Translations under genes and position numbers: made by a program | The notes under the pieces: model-generated | What the model was told of the DNA's origin: nothing | The model's input: the letters and a program-made list of their open reading frames with translations, nothing else | The model's database searches: none | Shown here: positions 10,245-19,053 of the stretch, in pieces | Layout of the letters: each line of letters opens with the position of its first letter | Numbering within the stretch: position 1 is the stretch's first letter | DNA from: Pictodentalium vernedei | Taxonomy: Eukaryota > Mollusca > Scaphopoda > Dentaliida > Dentaliidae | Length of the DNA: 64,000 nucleotides | Reading direction: 5' to 3' | NCBI GenBank assembly: GCA_031216915.1 | Contig: CM062294.1 | Coordinates: forward strand, 164,069,455 to 164,133,454

Positions 10245-10447
10245 GAGAATGATATTTGGCGCCAATTTCGGGACGACTGCGTCACTGCGCATGCGCAGTA
10301 GAGTCGTACTATGGAGGTCCTTTAGGACATGATTTCTTTTTGTTTTGGATGCAAATTTTGGGGATTGGGGGGCAAAATTTGTGTTTGGCCCTGGTTTTTG
10401 TGGAGTTAGCACCAGCTAAGTCTGGGTCATTGGTACAGTATAAAAAT
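10245..10447. repeat. E1 5'-side inverted terminal repeat (promoter side)
   Basis: This is the upstream end for the minus-strand genes. It is complementary to 3305-3532 and ends GTATAAAAAT at 10447. It holds a GGCGCCAA motif and the NRF-1-like palindrome, so it is the likely promoter region, followed by a ~890-nt leader to the gag ATG. Confidence 0.93.
10284..10299. promoter_or_regulatory. NRF-1-like palindrome in E1 5' ITR
   Basis: ACTGCGCATGCGCAGT is a perfect 16-bp palindrome containing TGCGCATGCGCA, the consensus for NRF-1-family activators of animals. An E2F-like TTGGCGCCAA block lies about 25 bp away. Copies of the palindrome occur in the ITRs of A0, B1, E2, B2 and B4, and a related one in the divergent D element. 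A promoter role is inferred. Confidence 0.6.
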
Positions 10448-10740
10448 ATCCATAATAGATCTAAGTAAAGGGGAGATAAACTGGTTAAAATTGTCGAAGA
10501 TGAAAAAGTTTAGAATATGTGAATGTTCACTTGCTAGTCATAATGTTTGAGAAGTTTCATCAAAATCGTTTCAATAATGTAGAAGTAGTTGCACACACAA
10601 GCTTGGATGGATTGACAGATGGACAGACGGATGGCATATAGGCATCTGGACAGATGGATGTACGTACAGACGTACAGGGCATCTACAATATAGCCCCCAC
10701 TTCTCTGAAGTGAGGGTATAATAATGTACATTGAATACAA
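10448..10740. repeat. Remainder of sixth 168-bp unit, then GACAGATGGA-rich simple repeat
   Basis: Positions 10448 to about 10610 complete the tandem-repeat unit interrupted by E1. The array ends in GGATGGATTGACAGATGGACAGACGG-like low-complexity sequence and a short hairpin (CCCACTTCTCTGAAGTGAGGG region, about 10685-10710). No coding potential is seen. Confidence 0.8.
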
Positions 10741-10834
10741 GAACATACCTCATGTAACGGTCTGATCATGTAACGTTACAGGAACTACCTTTTCTGCTAC
10801 AGAATAGTTAAAATTTAACTCAAAGCATGTGTAG

Positions 10835-11382
10835 CAAGCCTGAATATAAGCAACCTGTCATTTGCAAAATGAGGTCCCTAGAGGGTTAATTTGCTGATGG
10901 TATCCCATACAGTGGGGGTCAATTTATCCTCTGGGGCCCGGTTGATTCACTCTCGGCACAACACAAATTGTAACAAAGTTATGACGTCACTTGTACCGGT
11001 GAATCAACCAGGACAGCTCAGGTGTAAGCGAAAGTAAACAAAAAAATCATATCCGTGAATAATAATTGGCATTCTTCGCATTGAAACATCGTCTGTCTGT
11101 CAGACATTTTGTCGAATGACGTCACGGCACAAATCTTGCACCACCTCGCGAGGAGGTGTAAATTTGTGCCGGTCGACACAGTCCAGTCACATGTTCTGTT
11201 CGTGGTTGATTGTGGGGAATCCCTGTTCCGTCACAGTTTGTGCTGTGCCGAGAGTGAATCACCCGGGCCCCTGGGAACATTTTTCTGTTTTGGTTTGAGA
11301 CCTTGATTCAGACTAAGGTTCACCAAATTCACCCTCTGGGGACCTCATTTTGCAGGTGACAGTCTGCTTACTTTCAGGCTTG
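10835..11382. mobile_element. hAT-like MITE copy A, interrupted by a second MITE
   Basis: The terminal inverted repeats start CAAGCCTGAA and extend about 50 bp (TGCAAAATGAGGTCCC inside each). Flanking 8-mers ATGTGTAG (10827-10834) and GTGTCTAG (11383-11390) match at 6 of 8 positions, consistent with a decayed 8-bp hAT target duplication. A cleaner copy of the family is at 28527-28779. It has no coding capacity. Confidence 0.75.
10935..11271. mobile_element. Second MITE nested in hAT-like copy A
   Basis: Both ends read GGGGCCCGG(G/T)TGATTCACTC inward and continue as near-identical inverted repeats for about 40 bp (CTCGGCACARCACAAA). The interior includes two TGACGTCA motifs (near 10981 and 11117) and a CCTCGCGAGG palindrome. 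Its host MITE is continuous in copy B at 28527-28779, which shows this is an insertion. CTGGG flanks on both sides may be part of the target duplication. The superfamily is not assigned. Confidence 0.7.
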
Positions 11383-11390
11383 GTGTCTAG

Positions 11391-12136
11391 TTACCCGGAG
11401 ATGTGGATTTTGGTTTGACAGTTGACAAAATAGTGTTCACTGGTGTACAGGAAGTTGCTATATGTGGGATTGAGCTTCATAATTTAATAAAACACAAGAA
11501 AGAGTCATTACATCGGATGCAGCCGATTCGTGGGTAAAGGGTTAAAAACATTTGCGCGTCAATCTAAGTCATGTTTACAAATAAGTGCATGCTTGAGGTT
11601 TTTTTGGAGAAGGCTGTTGATTATGATATATTTTGGGTGAAGTTTCTTTACATAGTTTCCGAATATCTCAAAAGTAACATGACAGTTTGTTCACAAATAT
11701 CAAAGTAACAAGACAGTTTGTTCACAAATATCCTAATGTAGGAGGAGAAAGCCTCTCTATTTAGCTGCAAAATTATTGTTTCATCCTAAAAATTAATTTC
11801 TTTCATATTTCTTCTTTTCCCATTTCTCGAATAAAAAGACGCAACTATGAGTTCTTAACTTCATCCTCTTCGGTTTTACCTAATTTCCAATGTCTTTTCT
11901 CTATGAAACCAGACTGAACAGTATTTTGGACCCAAACCCAGACATTCGATGATTAAATCTTTTATAAATATCTGGTTTCTCTCCCCTCCTACCTGGCATA
12001 TATACTTGTATCTACCTCTAAAACATACCTAAATATGTCTGCAAAGTAACAAGTTTGTATCCACGGTAACATGTTACATATACAGTCACATGCTAATTCT
12101 GAATATTTCCTCATATCTTTTGATTTGTTAAAAAAA
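11391..12136. other. Host intronic DNA between MITE and B1
   Basis: No gene was recognised. A 30-bp phrase containing GACAGTTTGTTCACAAATATC is tandemly duplicated at about 11669-11730. At 11531-11544 there is GGGTAAAGGGTTAA, which reads like the right end plus TTAA of the piggyBac-like MITE family, but no matching left end was found nearby. Confidence 0.5.
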
Positions 12137-12365
12137 GTTAAAAAATTTATAGTAATTTCTATATTTTTTATACTTACCAATGACCCAGACATAGCTGGTG
12201 CTAACTCTTAAAATATAGGGCCAAACACAAATTTTGCCCCCCAATCCCCAAAATTTGCATCTAAAACCAAAGAAAACATGTCCTGAATGGCCCTCCACAC
12301 TTCACCTCTACTGCGCATGCACAGTGTCAAGGACATTCCGAAATTGGCGCCATTAATCAATTTAA
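12137..12365. repeat. B1 3'-side inverted terminal repeat
   Basis: This is complementary to the outer 5' ITR ending at 27139, matching its ACTTCACCTCTACTGC variant, and matches less well to the inner copy ending at 26186 (GGGGCGAAGTG type). It carries the NRF-1-like palindrome in mutated form (12310-12325, GCGCATGCAC). Confidence 0.85.
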
Positions 12366-12437
12366 TAACCAGTGCCTGGTAAGTGCTATGTACTCAGCGG
12401 GGAGGCAAGAGTTCCCAACTCCTGGGAGGGCCATCCC

Positions 12438-12526
12438 CGTCTGGGTCACTGGTAAGTATAAAAAATATAGAAATTACTATAAATTTTTTAACATTTTTAT
12501 ACTGTACCAATGACCCAGACATAGCT
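12438..12526. repeat. B1 internal complementary region
   Basis: This is the reverse complement of the joined B-type ends, reading GGTAAGTATAAAAAATATAG through to CAGTATAAAAAT reversed. It provides the uninterrupted version of the site into which B2 inserted in B4. Confidence 0.85.
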
Positions 12527-13089
12527 GAATAGTAAAAAGGCTGGAGGGCCAAGGACATAGAGCAAGATGGAAAACGCTCAATAATATAAAATAGAGTCAT
12601 CCCCTCTAGGGAAAAAGAAGTAATAGGCCTTACATGTATCTTTCTTATTTATGATAAATTAGAAAGATACAACACCTTCCAAAATTGAGCATCATACATC
12701 CATGTACTCTATTAATATCCAATATAATCCTTATACTAATAATTTTAAAGTAAGCCAATAAATAAAGTAAGTCTAGAGAATAGAGTCTCTTATACTCCTT
12801 AAAAGTGTCTGAGGATTGCATAATCATGTCCGTTGACACGTGCTATATTCAAAAGCTATACTTTAAAAACTAAGACTTGAATGAATTTTTAAACATAAAC
12901 TTCTCACTAAACAACCATCCCAATAACAGCTCAGAATTACTAACTCCAGAGGAGGTATCCCCTTGTTTTCATAGTAAAACAGGTGACCCAAGGGAACACC
13001 CTCCCCCCCTCCCCCCCTTTTTCTTGCCCTGGGTCAAATAGCCCAGAGCGAAGAGGGCAGCAGAACGGAGTCACTGCCGAAACAGACAG

Positions 13090-14200
13090 CCTACCTAGCT
13101 ATAGTAGCAACTGTTAAGTGAATGACATTCTGAGCAGTAGATAATAGACCTAACAATAGAGGCCTTCAGAAATGGACTCGATATTTCTGAGATAAAAATT
13201 CATGAATGTGGATGGCTGAGCGCAATGAGCAGCCTTCAAAAATCCATAATAGCGACACTATTAATGTAAGCCCAAGATGTAGAAGAACTCTTACTTCATG
13301 AGCCGAAATCTTAAGCACAACTGCTGAGTCAATGATATACCATAAGCAGTACCGATAGTTAAATGAATCCATTAGCAATAGAATGGAGCGTAACGTCCTT
13401 CTATTAGGCATCAAAGACAGAAGCTTAAGCCCGTAGTAATAAACAGATATCTGTTTATAAATACATAAACTCTAACTGGACAGAGTAAAGACCTATGCCC
13501 GTACGAAGATGGAAGGACCTTAATAACAATAGGTTCCGGATATTAGGAGCCTAACTCTTATGCAAAAATCCAACCTAAATAGTAAAGGAAGTAGTGATTC
13601 CGAAACTACGAAAGTGAAAATCATCCATCGATAGTGCATAAAACTCACTGACTCTTCAGTAAAAGAGAAGCCAACAGAATTACTGTCTAAAAGGTCAGAA
13701 TTTGAAAACTACTGTTTCCAGAGGCTCAAATGATTACTTAGCTAAATAAGAACCGAAGTTAAATTCCATATAGGAATTTAATCTAAAGATTCTAAGTCTA
13801 TTTATCAAAAAGTTACTAACTGAGTTAGAAAAAGAGACATAAGACTCAATTGTAAACTATCACAGAGTGCATAGGTATGAGGTAACATAAACCTATAACC
13901 TTAATAATAAGAGGCTGCAGTAGATCTTGTCAAACAAGTATACTAAAAAGTTGCAATGAGTAGTATGGAGGGATCAACAATATGAACATAGTGATCCCTA
14001 CACCAACGACGGAAGAGCCTCCACTTTAGCCGCATAGAATAGCGAAGAAGAGGATCTCCTATAGTAAGAAATCGCGTCCAAAGCTCGTCCAGTACAATGC
14101 TTACAATGCAATACGGACCACACAACGGAATACATGAAGGTTGCGACCTTGCGGGTTGTGATAAAGATGACACGATTTACCCAGCGAAAAAAGATCCTCA
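13090..14200 (-). pseudogene. Tyrosine recombinase remnant (B1)
   Basis: Nucleotide similarity to E1 4309-5400 runs throughout, including the HEVR/ISAHEVR segment near 13300 and the YAAKW segment near 14030. Many small indels and stops break the frame; the longest open stretch is about 80 codons. It is non-functional. Confidence 0.85.
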
Positions 14201-14780
14201 CACTGAGGAAGATTTCGCGTTAAGTCCCACAGTAGACATCAGAGTAAATTACCCACGGTCTCTGTGAAGATAGAGATGCTATCAACAGAAATGTATTGTG
14301 GTTGTTTATCTTAGCAATACTTGCTGAAACAACAGCGCCGGAGGATACGCGTATCCTATCATTCCGTCCTATTAGATCAATAGAGCATTAACAACATTAG
14401 CTCAGAGATCCGGACAAGCCAACACATACATCTGCAATTGATTAGCAAGCTGTGTCATAAATAAATTATCATTGGGCGCTCCCATAAATAGCAAATCTGA
14501 TTGAATACTTGTTTGTTGAGAGTCCATTCTGACGGCAACAAGCGACCCCTAAGTGAACGGGAGTCCGGTAAAACAATCAGACGACCCGGAATATGACGGA
14601 CCGAAACAGAACTTGGTGTACTATAACCAACAAACGGATTCTTTCCATTAAATTGAATAACGGAAACGAATGAGTGCCTCCCTGGTTCCGGAGATACGCC
14701 ACTACTGTCGAATTAACGGACAGGATTGGACATGCATTTCTGAATAATGTTCATGCAATGACATAACGCAAGCCTAAAAA
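14200..14780 (-). pseudogene. RNase H/methyltransferase-like remnant, part 1 (B1)
   Basis: This matches the 3' part of the E1 RT ORF (the GGTACGCGTATCCTATC-type block and the region around 5760-6040 in E1). It is cut by E2 after GCCTAAAAA at 14780 and resumes at 21920. Confidence 0.8.
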
Positions 14781-15011
14781 GTTAAAAAATTTATAGTAAT
14801 TTATATATTTTTTATACTTACCAATGACCCAGACTTAGTTGCTGGTGCTAACTCCAACAAAACCAGGGCCAAACACAAATTTTGCTCCCCAATCCCCAAA
14901 ATTTGCATCCAAAACAAAAAGAAATCATGTCCTAAAGGACCTCCATAGTACGTCTCTACTGCACATGCGCAGTGACGCAGTCGTCCCGAAATTGGCGCCA
15001 AATATCATTCT
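14781..15011. repeat. E2 3'-side inverted terminal repeat
   Basis: This pairs with 21715-21919. The E2-specific variants AGTTGCTGGTGCTAACTCC and TACGTCTC are present in both E2 repeats and absent from both E1 repeats. The NRF-1-like palindrome has one mismatch here (14958-14973). Confidence 0.93.
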
Positions 15012-15084
15012 TACTGGCAGTGCCTGGTCAGCGCTATGTACTCAGCGGGGAGGCAAGAGTTCCCAACTCAGGGAGGGCCATCCC

Positions 15085-15173
15085 CGTCTGGGTCATTGGT
15101 AAGTATAAAAAATATATAAATTACTATAAATTTTTTAACATTTTTATACTGTACCAATGACCCAGACTTAGCT
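15085..15173. repeat. E2 internal complementary region
   Basis: This is essentially the E1 ICR and is complementary to the head-to-tail junction of the E2 ends. Confidence 0.92.
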
Positions 15174-15781
15174 GAATAGTAAACAGGCTGGAGGGCCTAG
15201 GACATAGAGGAAAATCCAATAAGCTCAATTATATAATAAAGAGGTAACCCCTTAAGGAGAAAAGGAGTATTAGGCTTTACATGTATCTTTCTTATTTAAT
15301 ATTAAATTAGAAAGATACACTACCCTTAATAATTGAGCACAATAACATTCATGTTCTCTATTAACATCCAGTATAACCCTTATACTAATTATTTTTAAAG
15401 CAAGCCAATAAATAAAGTAGTCCAGAGAATTGAGACTCTTTATAATCATTTAAAAGTGTCCGAGTATTGTATATTAAAGCCTGTTTGACACCTGACATAT
15501 ACAAATGCTTCACACCGAGCTACACTTTAAAAATAAGACATGAATGAAATTAAACATTAATATTACACTTTAAAACCATCCCGGAAGCGACTCAGAAATA
15601 CTGTCTTGGAGGAGGCATTCCCTTGCTTTTCACTATAAAGCAGGTGACCTAAGGGAACACCCGCCCCCCCCCCCCCCCCCCCCCTTCCCCTTGCCCTGGG
15701 TCAAATAGCCCAGAGCGAAGAGGGCAGCCGGATGGAGTCACTGCCGGAACAGAAAGCCTGCATAACTATAGTTGCAACTGT

Positions 15782-18670
15782 TTAGTGGACGACATTCTGA
15801 GCAACAGATAACGGACCTAAACAATGCAGGTCTCCAGAAATGGACTCAATATTTCTGAGATAAAAATTAGTAAATGTGGATGGCTGAGACCAATAAGCAG
15901 CCTTCATTAAATCTGTAATAGCAACACTATTAGCATAAGCCCAGGAAGTAGAAAGAGCTCTTACTTCATGAGCAGAAATCTTAAGCACAGACTGCTGAGA
16001 AGAAGATAAATCTTCATACGCAGTACGGATAGTTAACTGAATCCATCTAGCAATAGAATGGACTGAAATGTCCTTTCTATTAGGCATCAAAGACAGAAAG
16101 AAACGTTTCCGTCCCTTTCTGATGAACTGAGATCTCTGTTTATAGATACGTAGTGCTCTAACAGGACAGAGTAAAGGCCTACGCCCGTCTGAAGACGGAA
16201 GAGCCTTAATAACAATAGGTTCAGGATATTTATTAGGAGCCTGATTCTTAGCTAAAAAACCCACATTAGTAGTGAAGGTGATAGTGTTCCCAACACTACG
16301 ATAATGAGAATCATCCACCGATAGTGCATGAAGCTCACTGACTCTTCTGGCAGAAGAGAAAGCTAAGAGAAAAGCTGTCTTATAAGATAAGAATTTGAAA
16401 TCTACTGTCCCAAGAGGTTCAAATGGCTTTTCCTTCAATTTAAGGAGAACCCAAGCTAAATTCCACTTAGGAATTAATCTAAGAGTTCTGGGTCTATTTA
16501 TCGAAAAGTTTCTAACCAATTTCGATAAAGAGACATTAGATCCAATTTGTAAACTATCATGATGTGCATAGGTATCAGATAACATAGATCTATAACCCTT
16601 TATAGTAACAGGCTGCAGTTTGATTTCGTCAAACAAGTATACTAGAAAGTTTGCAATGTCTGGTATAGAGGGATCAAATATATCTACAGAATGATCCCTA
16701 CACCAACGACGGAAAACCTTCCACTTAGCCGCATAGTTTAGCGAAGAGGAGGTCCTCCTACAGTTAGAAATCGCGTCCACTGCTCGTCCTGTAAAGTGCT
16801 TGCCATGCAAGAAGGACCGCACAACGGAAAAACGTGAAGGTTGAGACCTTGCGCGTTGTGATGGAGTTGGCGCGATTTCACCTGCGAAAGAAGATCCTCT
16901 CGTGGAGGAAGCTTCCGCGGTAGGTCCCACAACAGACACCTGAGTAGATTTATCCACGGTCTCTGTGGCGACAGAGATGCTACCAACAGAATCTTGCATT
17001 GAGATTGTTTTATCTTTAGCAATACTTGTTGAATTAACGGCGCTGGAGGATACGCATATCCTATCATTCCGTCCCAAGGGATCGACAGAGCGTCTACTGC
17101 AAATGCTCTTGGATCCGGACACGGGGACACATACGTCTGCAACTGATTGTTGAGATGTGTCGCAAATAAGTCTATCATTGGCCGTTCCCATTGGTAGCAA
17201 ATCTGATTGAATACTTGTTTGTTGAGAGTCCACTCCGACGGCAACAAGCGACCCTTTCGTGAAAGGGAGTCTGCTAGCACATTCAGACGACCCGGTATGT
17301 GACGGACCGAAAGAAGAACGTGATGTTCCAACGCAAACAGAAGGATTCTTTCCGTTAGATTGAACAACGGAATTGAATGAGTGCCTCCCTGATTCCGTAT
17401 ATACGCCACTACTGTCGTATTGTCGGATAGGATTTGGACATGAGCATCGTGAATAATGTCCATCCAGTGACGTAACGCAAGCCAAATTGACATCATTTCC
17501 TTGATGTTTATGTGCTTGCACAGGAATTGCGGATCCCAAAGACCCTGGCATCTCGAATCCGTTGGGATTAATGATGCACCCCAACCTGTTTGACTGGCAT
17601 CCGTCATAATGGTAAAACTCGGATCCGGCAACTGCAGCGGAACTCCTTGAGTTAACCACTGAATGTTTGCCCAAGTCTGAATCTCTTGTTTCACTTGATC
17701 TGACAAGAGAACGTCTACATCGAGCGAATGAATTTTCACACTCCAATTCTGAGTCAGGAAAATTTGAAGAGGACGTGTGCGTAGCCGTCCCATCGGAATG
17801 AGATCCGCGGCGGCTCCGCACAGACCTATCAGTCTCATAAATTCTCTCGCCGTGACTTTGTCTGCATTCAAACAATAGCGAGCGTAACAACTGACTAATT
17901 TCGCTCTGGTTAACGGCAGACAAACGAGATTGTTGTGCGTCTCGAAGCTCATTCCCAGATGAGTGAATGACTTGGACGGCACCAGATCCGACTTCTCCTC
18001 GTTTACTATGAAACCGAGACGTCGGAGCAATAGAAGAAGATTCTGAACATCGTTCTGAAGCGTTAACTCGTTGCCGTACCTCTGAAGAATGTCGTCCAGG
18101 TAGGCCAACGTTACCGCAGACGAATGAGCTCGGAAGTAGATCATTACCGAGTTCATTACCCGAGTGAAAGCCCAGGGTGCTAGATTCAATCCGAAGCACA
18201 TGGCCCGGAACTGATACACCACTTCTAGGACTGCGAAGCGTAGATACTTTCGGAATGTCGGATGTACCATGACGTGAAAGTACGCATCTTTGAGATCTAT
18301 GCTCGTTGCATAATCGTTCACCCGAATACTCGCTCTGACCGATCGAATCGTCTCCATATAAAACTTCGGAGCGACGATCAGCTTGTTTATCCAGCTCAAA
18401 TCTATGACTGGACGGAACGAGCCGTCTGGTTTCGGAACCAGAAACAGATGGCTGTAGAATCCCAGCGATTCCTGGTTTTCTACGACCTCTACCGCGTTCT
18501 TCATTAAAAGAGACTGCACCTCTGATAACAGAGCGTCTCTTTTCTGAGGATTTGACGGAAGATGAGTCCACTTTGGACTTCGAGTTAATGGAGGCTTTCG
18601 TTTGAAGGATATCTTTAGACCTTCCGAAGTCACTCCTCTCACCCACGGGACGTCCGTAATCGACGCCCAC
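15782..18670 (-). CDS. DIRS tyrosine recombinase with long overlapping N-terminal frame (E2)
   Basis: The C-terminal 483 codons are the tyrosine recombinase, with the same catalytic residues as in E1 (ARRVSEL, HEVRA, FTNFYLR). In E2 the frame is also open for a further 479 codons upstream, running through the whole RT core in another frame and giving 962 codons from a GTG. It remains open for another 19 codons to the TGA that ends gag, with which it shares its frame. The upstream part is Ser/Arg/Gly-rich with no recognised domain. In E1 the same stretch is open except for one TAA. Whether the extension is translated is unknown; the recombinase itself looks functional. Confidence 0.85.
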   Translation of the reverse strand: MGVDYGRPVGERSDFGRSKDILQTKASINSKSKVDSSSVKSSEKRRSVIRGAVSFNEERGRGRRKPGIAGILQPSVSGSETRRLVPSSHRFELDKQADRRSEVLYGDDSIGQSEYSGERLCNEHRSQRCVLSRHGTSDIPKVSTLRSPRSGVSVPGHVLRIESSTLGFHSGNELGNDLLPSSFVCGNVGLPGRHSSEVRQRVNASERCSESSSIAPTSRFHSKRGEVGSGAVQVIHSSGNELRDAQQSRLSAVNQSEISQLLRSLLFECRQSHGERIYETDRSVRSRRGSHSDGTATHTSSSNFPDSELECENSFARCRRSLVRSSETRDSDLGKHSVVNSRSSAAVAGSEFYHYDGCQSNRLGCIINPNGFEMPGSLGSAIPVQAHKHQGNDVNLACVTSLDGHYSRCSCPNPIRQYDSSGVYTESGRHSFNSVVQSNGKNPSVCVGTSRSSFGPSHTGSSECASRLPFTKGSLVAVGVDSQQTSIQSDLLPMGTANDRLICDTSQQSVADVCVPVSGSKSICSRRSVDPLGRNDRICVSSSAVNSTSIAKDKTISMQDSVGSISVATETVDKSTQVSVVGPTAEASSTRGSSFAGEIAPTPSQRARSQPSRFSVVRSFLHGKHFTGRAVDAISNCRRTSSSLNYAAKWKVFRRWCRDHSVDIFDPSIPDIANFLVYLFDEIKLQPVTIKGYRSMLSDTYAHHDSLQIGSNVSLSKLVRNFSINRPRTLRLIPKWNLAWVLLKLKEKPFEPLGTVDFKFLSYKTAFLLAFSSARRVSELHALSVDDSHYRSVGNTITFTTNVGFLAKNQAPNKYPEPIVIKALPSSDGRRPLLCPVRALRIYKQRSQFIRKGRKRFFLSLMPNRKDISVHSIARWIQLTIRTAYEDLSSSQQSVLKISAHEVRALSTSWAYANSVAITDLMKAAYWSQPSTFTNFYLRNIESISGDLHCLGPLSVAQNVVH

Positions 18671-19053
18671 TCTTGTGAAAAACTCGACAACCTTCCGCCA
18701 ACCGGAACGCGATAGAGGTTTAAGCCATCACCTCCTGGATCTGCGAGGCCTGCGGTAGGAGAAACCACGTCTTCCACGACCCGCACCTCGCCTCGTCGAC
18801 CTCGGGGCGTCCGACCGATTGTCCCGGCCTGAAAGACGTCCCGAACGAGAGTCGCTATCCTGACGGTCTCTCGAATAAGACCAAGAGGACGCACCGGAAC
18901 CTCTATAGGAACCTCTCTTGGGCGCATTAGACCCAGAAGTGCCCGCCTTATTCGTGTCTGCTGTATCCGACCTTTTAGGAGCGGATCTGAACAACAGAGA
19001 ATCATTAGCTTTCTTTTTAATATTATCATAAATAGCGGAAAGCTTGCCGTCAA
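16738..19053 (-). CDS. DIRS reverse transcriptase-RNase H-methyltransferase-like polyprotein (E2)
   Basis: This is a 771-codon open frame, the same length as the E1 ORF. It keeps SIDLKDAYFH and YLDD in the RT, the TDAS/IKE/LSDN/ADSLSR RNase H set, and the C-terminal YAYPPAP/SPQRPW domain. Differences from E1 are scattered substitutions, for example ALEHHVLL instead of ALEHNVLL. It overlaps the gag 3' end in the +1 frame. Confidence 0.94.
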   Translation of the reverse strand: MTASFPLFMIILKRKLMILCCSDPLLKGRIQQTRIRRALLGLMRPREVPIEVPVRPLGLIRETVRIATLVRDVFQAGTIGRTPRGRRGEVRVVEDVVSPTAGLADPGGDGLNLYRVPVGGRLSSFSQEWASITDVPWVRGVTSEGLKISFKRKPPLTRSPKWTHLPSNPQKRDALLSEVQSLLMKNAVEVVENQESLGFYSHLFLVPKPDGSFRPVIDLSWINKLIVAPKFYMETIRSVRASIRVNDYATSIDLKDAYFHVMVHPTFRKYLRFAVLEVVYQFRAMCFGLNLAPWAFTRVMNSVMIYFRAHSSAVTLAYLDDILQRYGNELTLQNDVQNLLLLLRRLGFIVNEEKSDLVPSKSFTHLGMSFETHNNLVCLPLTRAKLVSCYARYCLNADKVTAREFMRLIGLCGAAADLIPMGRLRTRPLQIFLTQNWSVKIHSLDVDVLLSDQVKQEIQTWANIQWLTQGVPLQLPDPSFTIMTDASQTGWGASLIPTDSRCQGLWDPQFLCKHINIKEMMSIWLALRHWMDIIHDAHVQILSDNTTVVAYIRNQGGTHSIPLFNLTERILLFALEHHVLLSVRHIPGRLNVLADSLSRKGRLLPSEWTLNKQVFNQICYQWERPMIDLFATHLNNQLQTYVSPCPDPRAFAVDALSIPWDGMIGYAYPPAPLIQQVLLKIKQSQCKILLVASLSPQRPWINLLRCLLWDLPRKLPPREDLLSQVKSRQLHHNAQGLNLHVFPLCGPSCMASTLQDEQWTRFLTVGGPPLR

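Larger units (their letters stand above)
3305..10447 (-). mobile_element. DIRS retrotransposon E1, full length (7,143 bp)
   Basis: E1 is a complete DIRS-type element with inverted terminal repeats at 3305-3532 and 10245-10447. Read on the minus strand it holds gag, RT-RNase H, tyrosine recombinase, a 26-C tract and an internal complementary region. It lacks LTRs, integrase and protease, as expected for the group: DIRS elements are thought to integrate a circular DNA through a tyrosine recombinase. Insertion is in the sixth unit of a 168-bp tandem repeat, and joining the flanks (TTTGAAA + ATCCATAAT) regenerates the uninterrupted unit with no target duplication. E1 is a few percent different from E2. 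Its only clear coding lesion is a +1 frameshift in gag. Confidence 0.95.
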
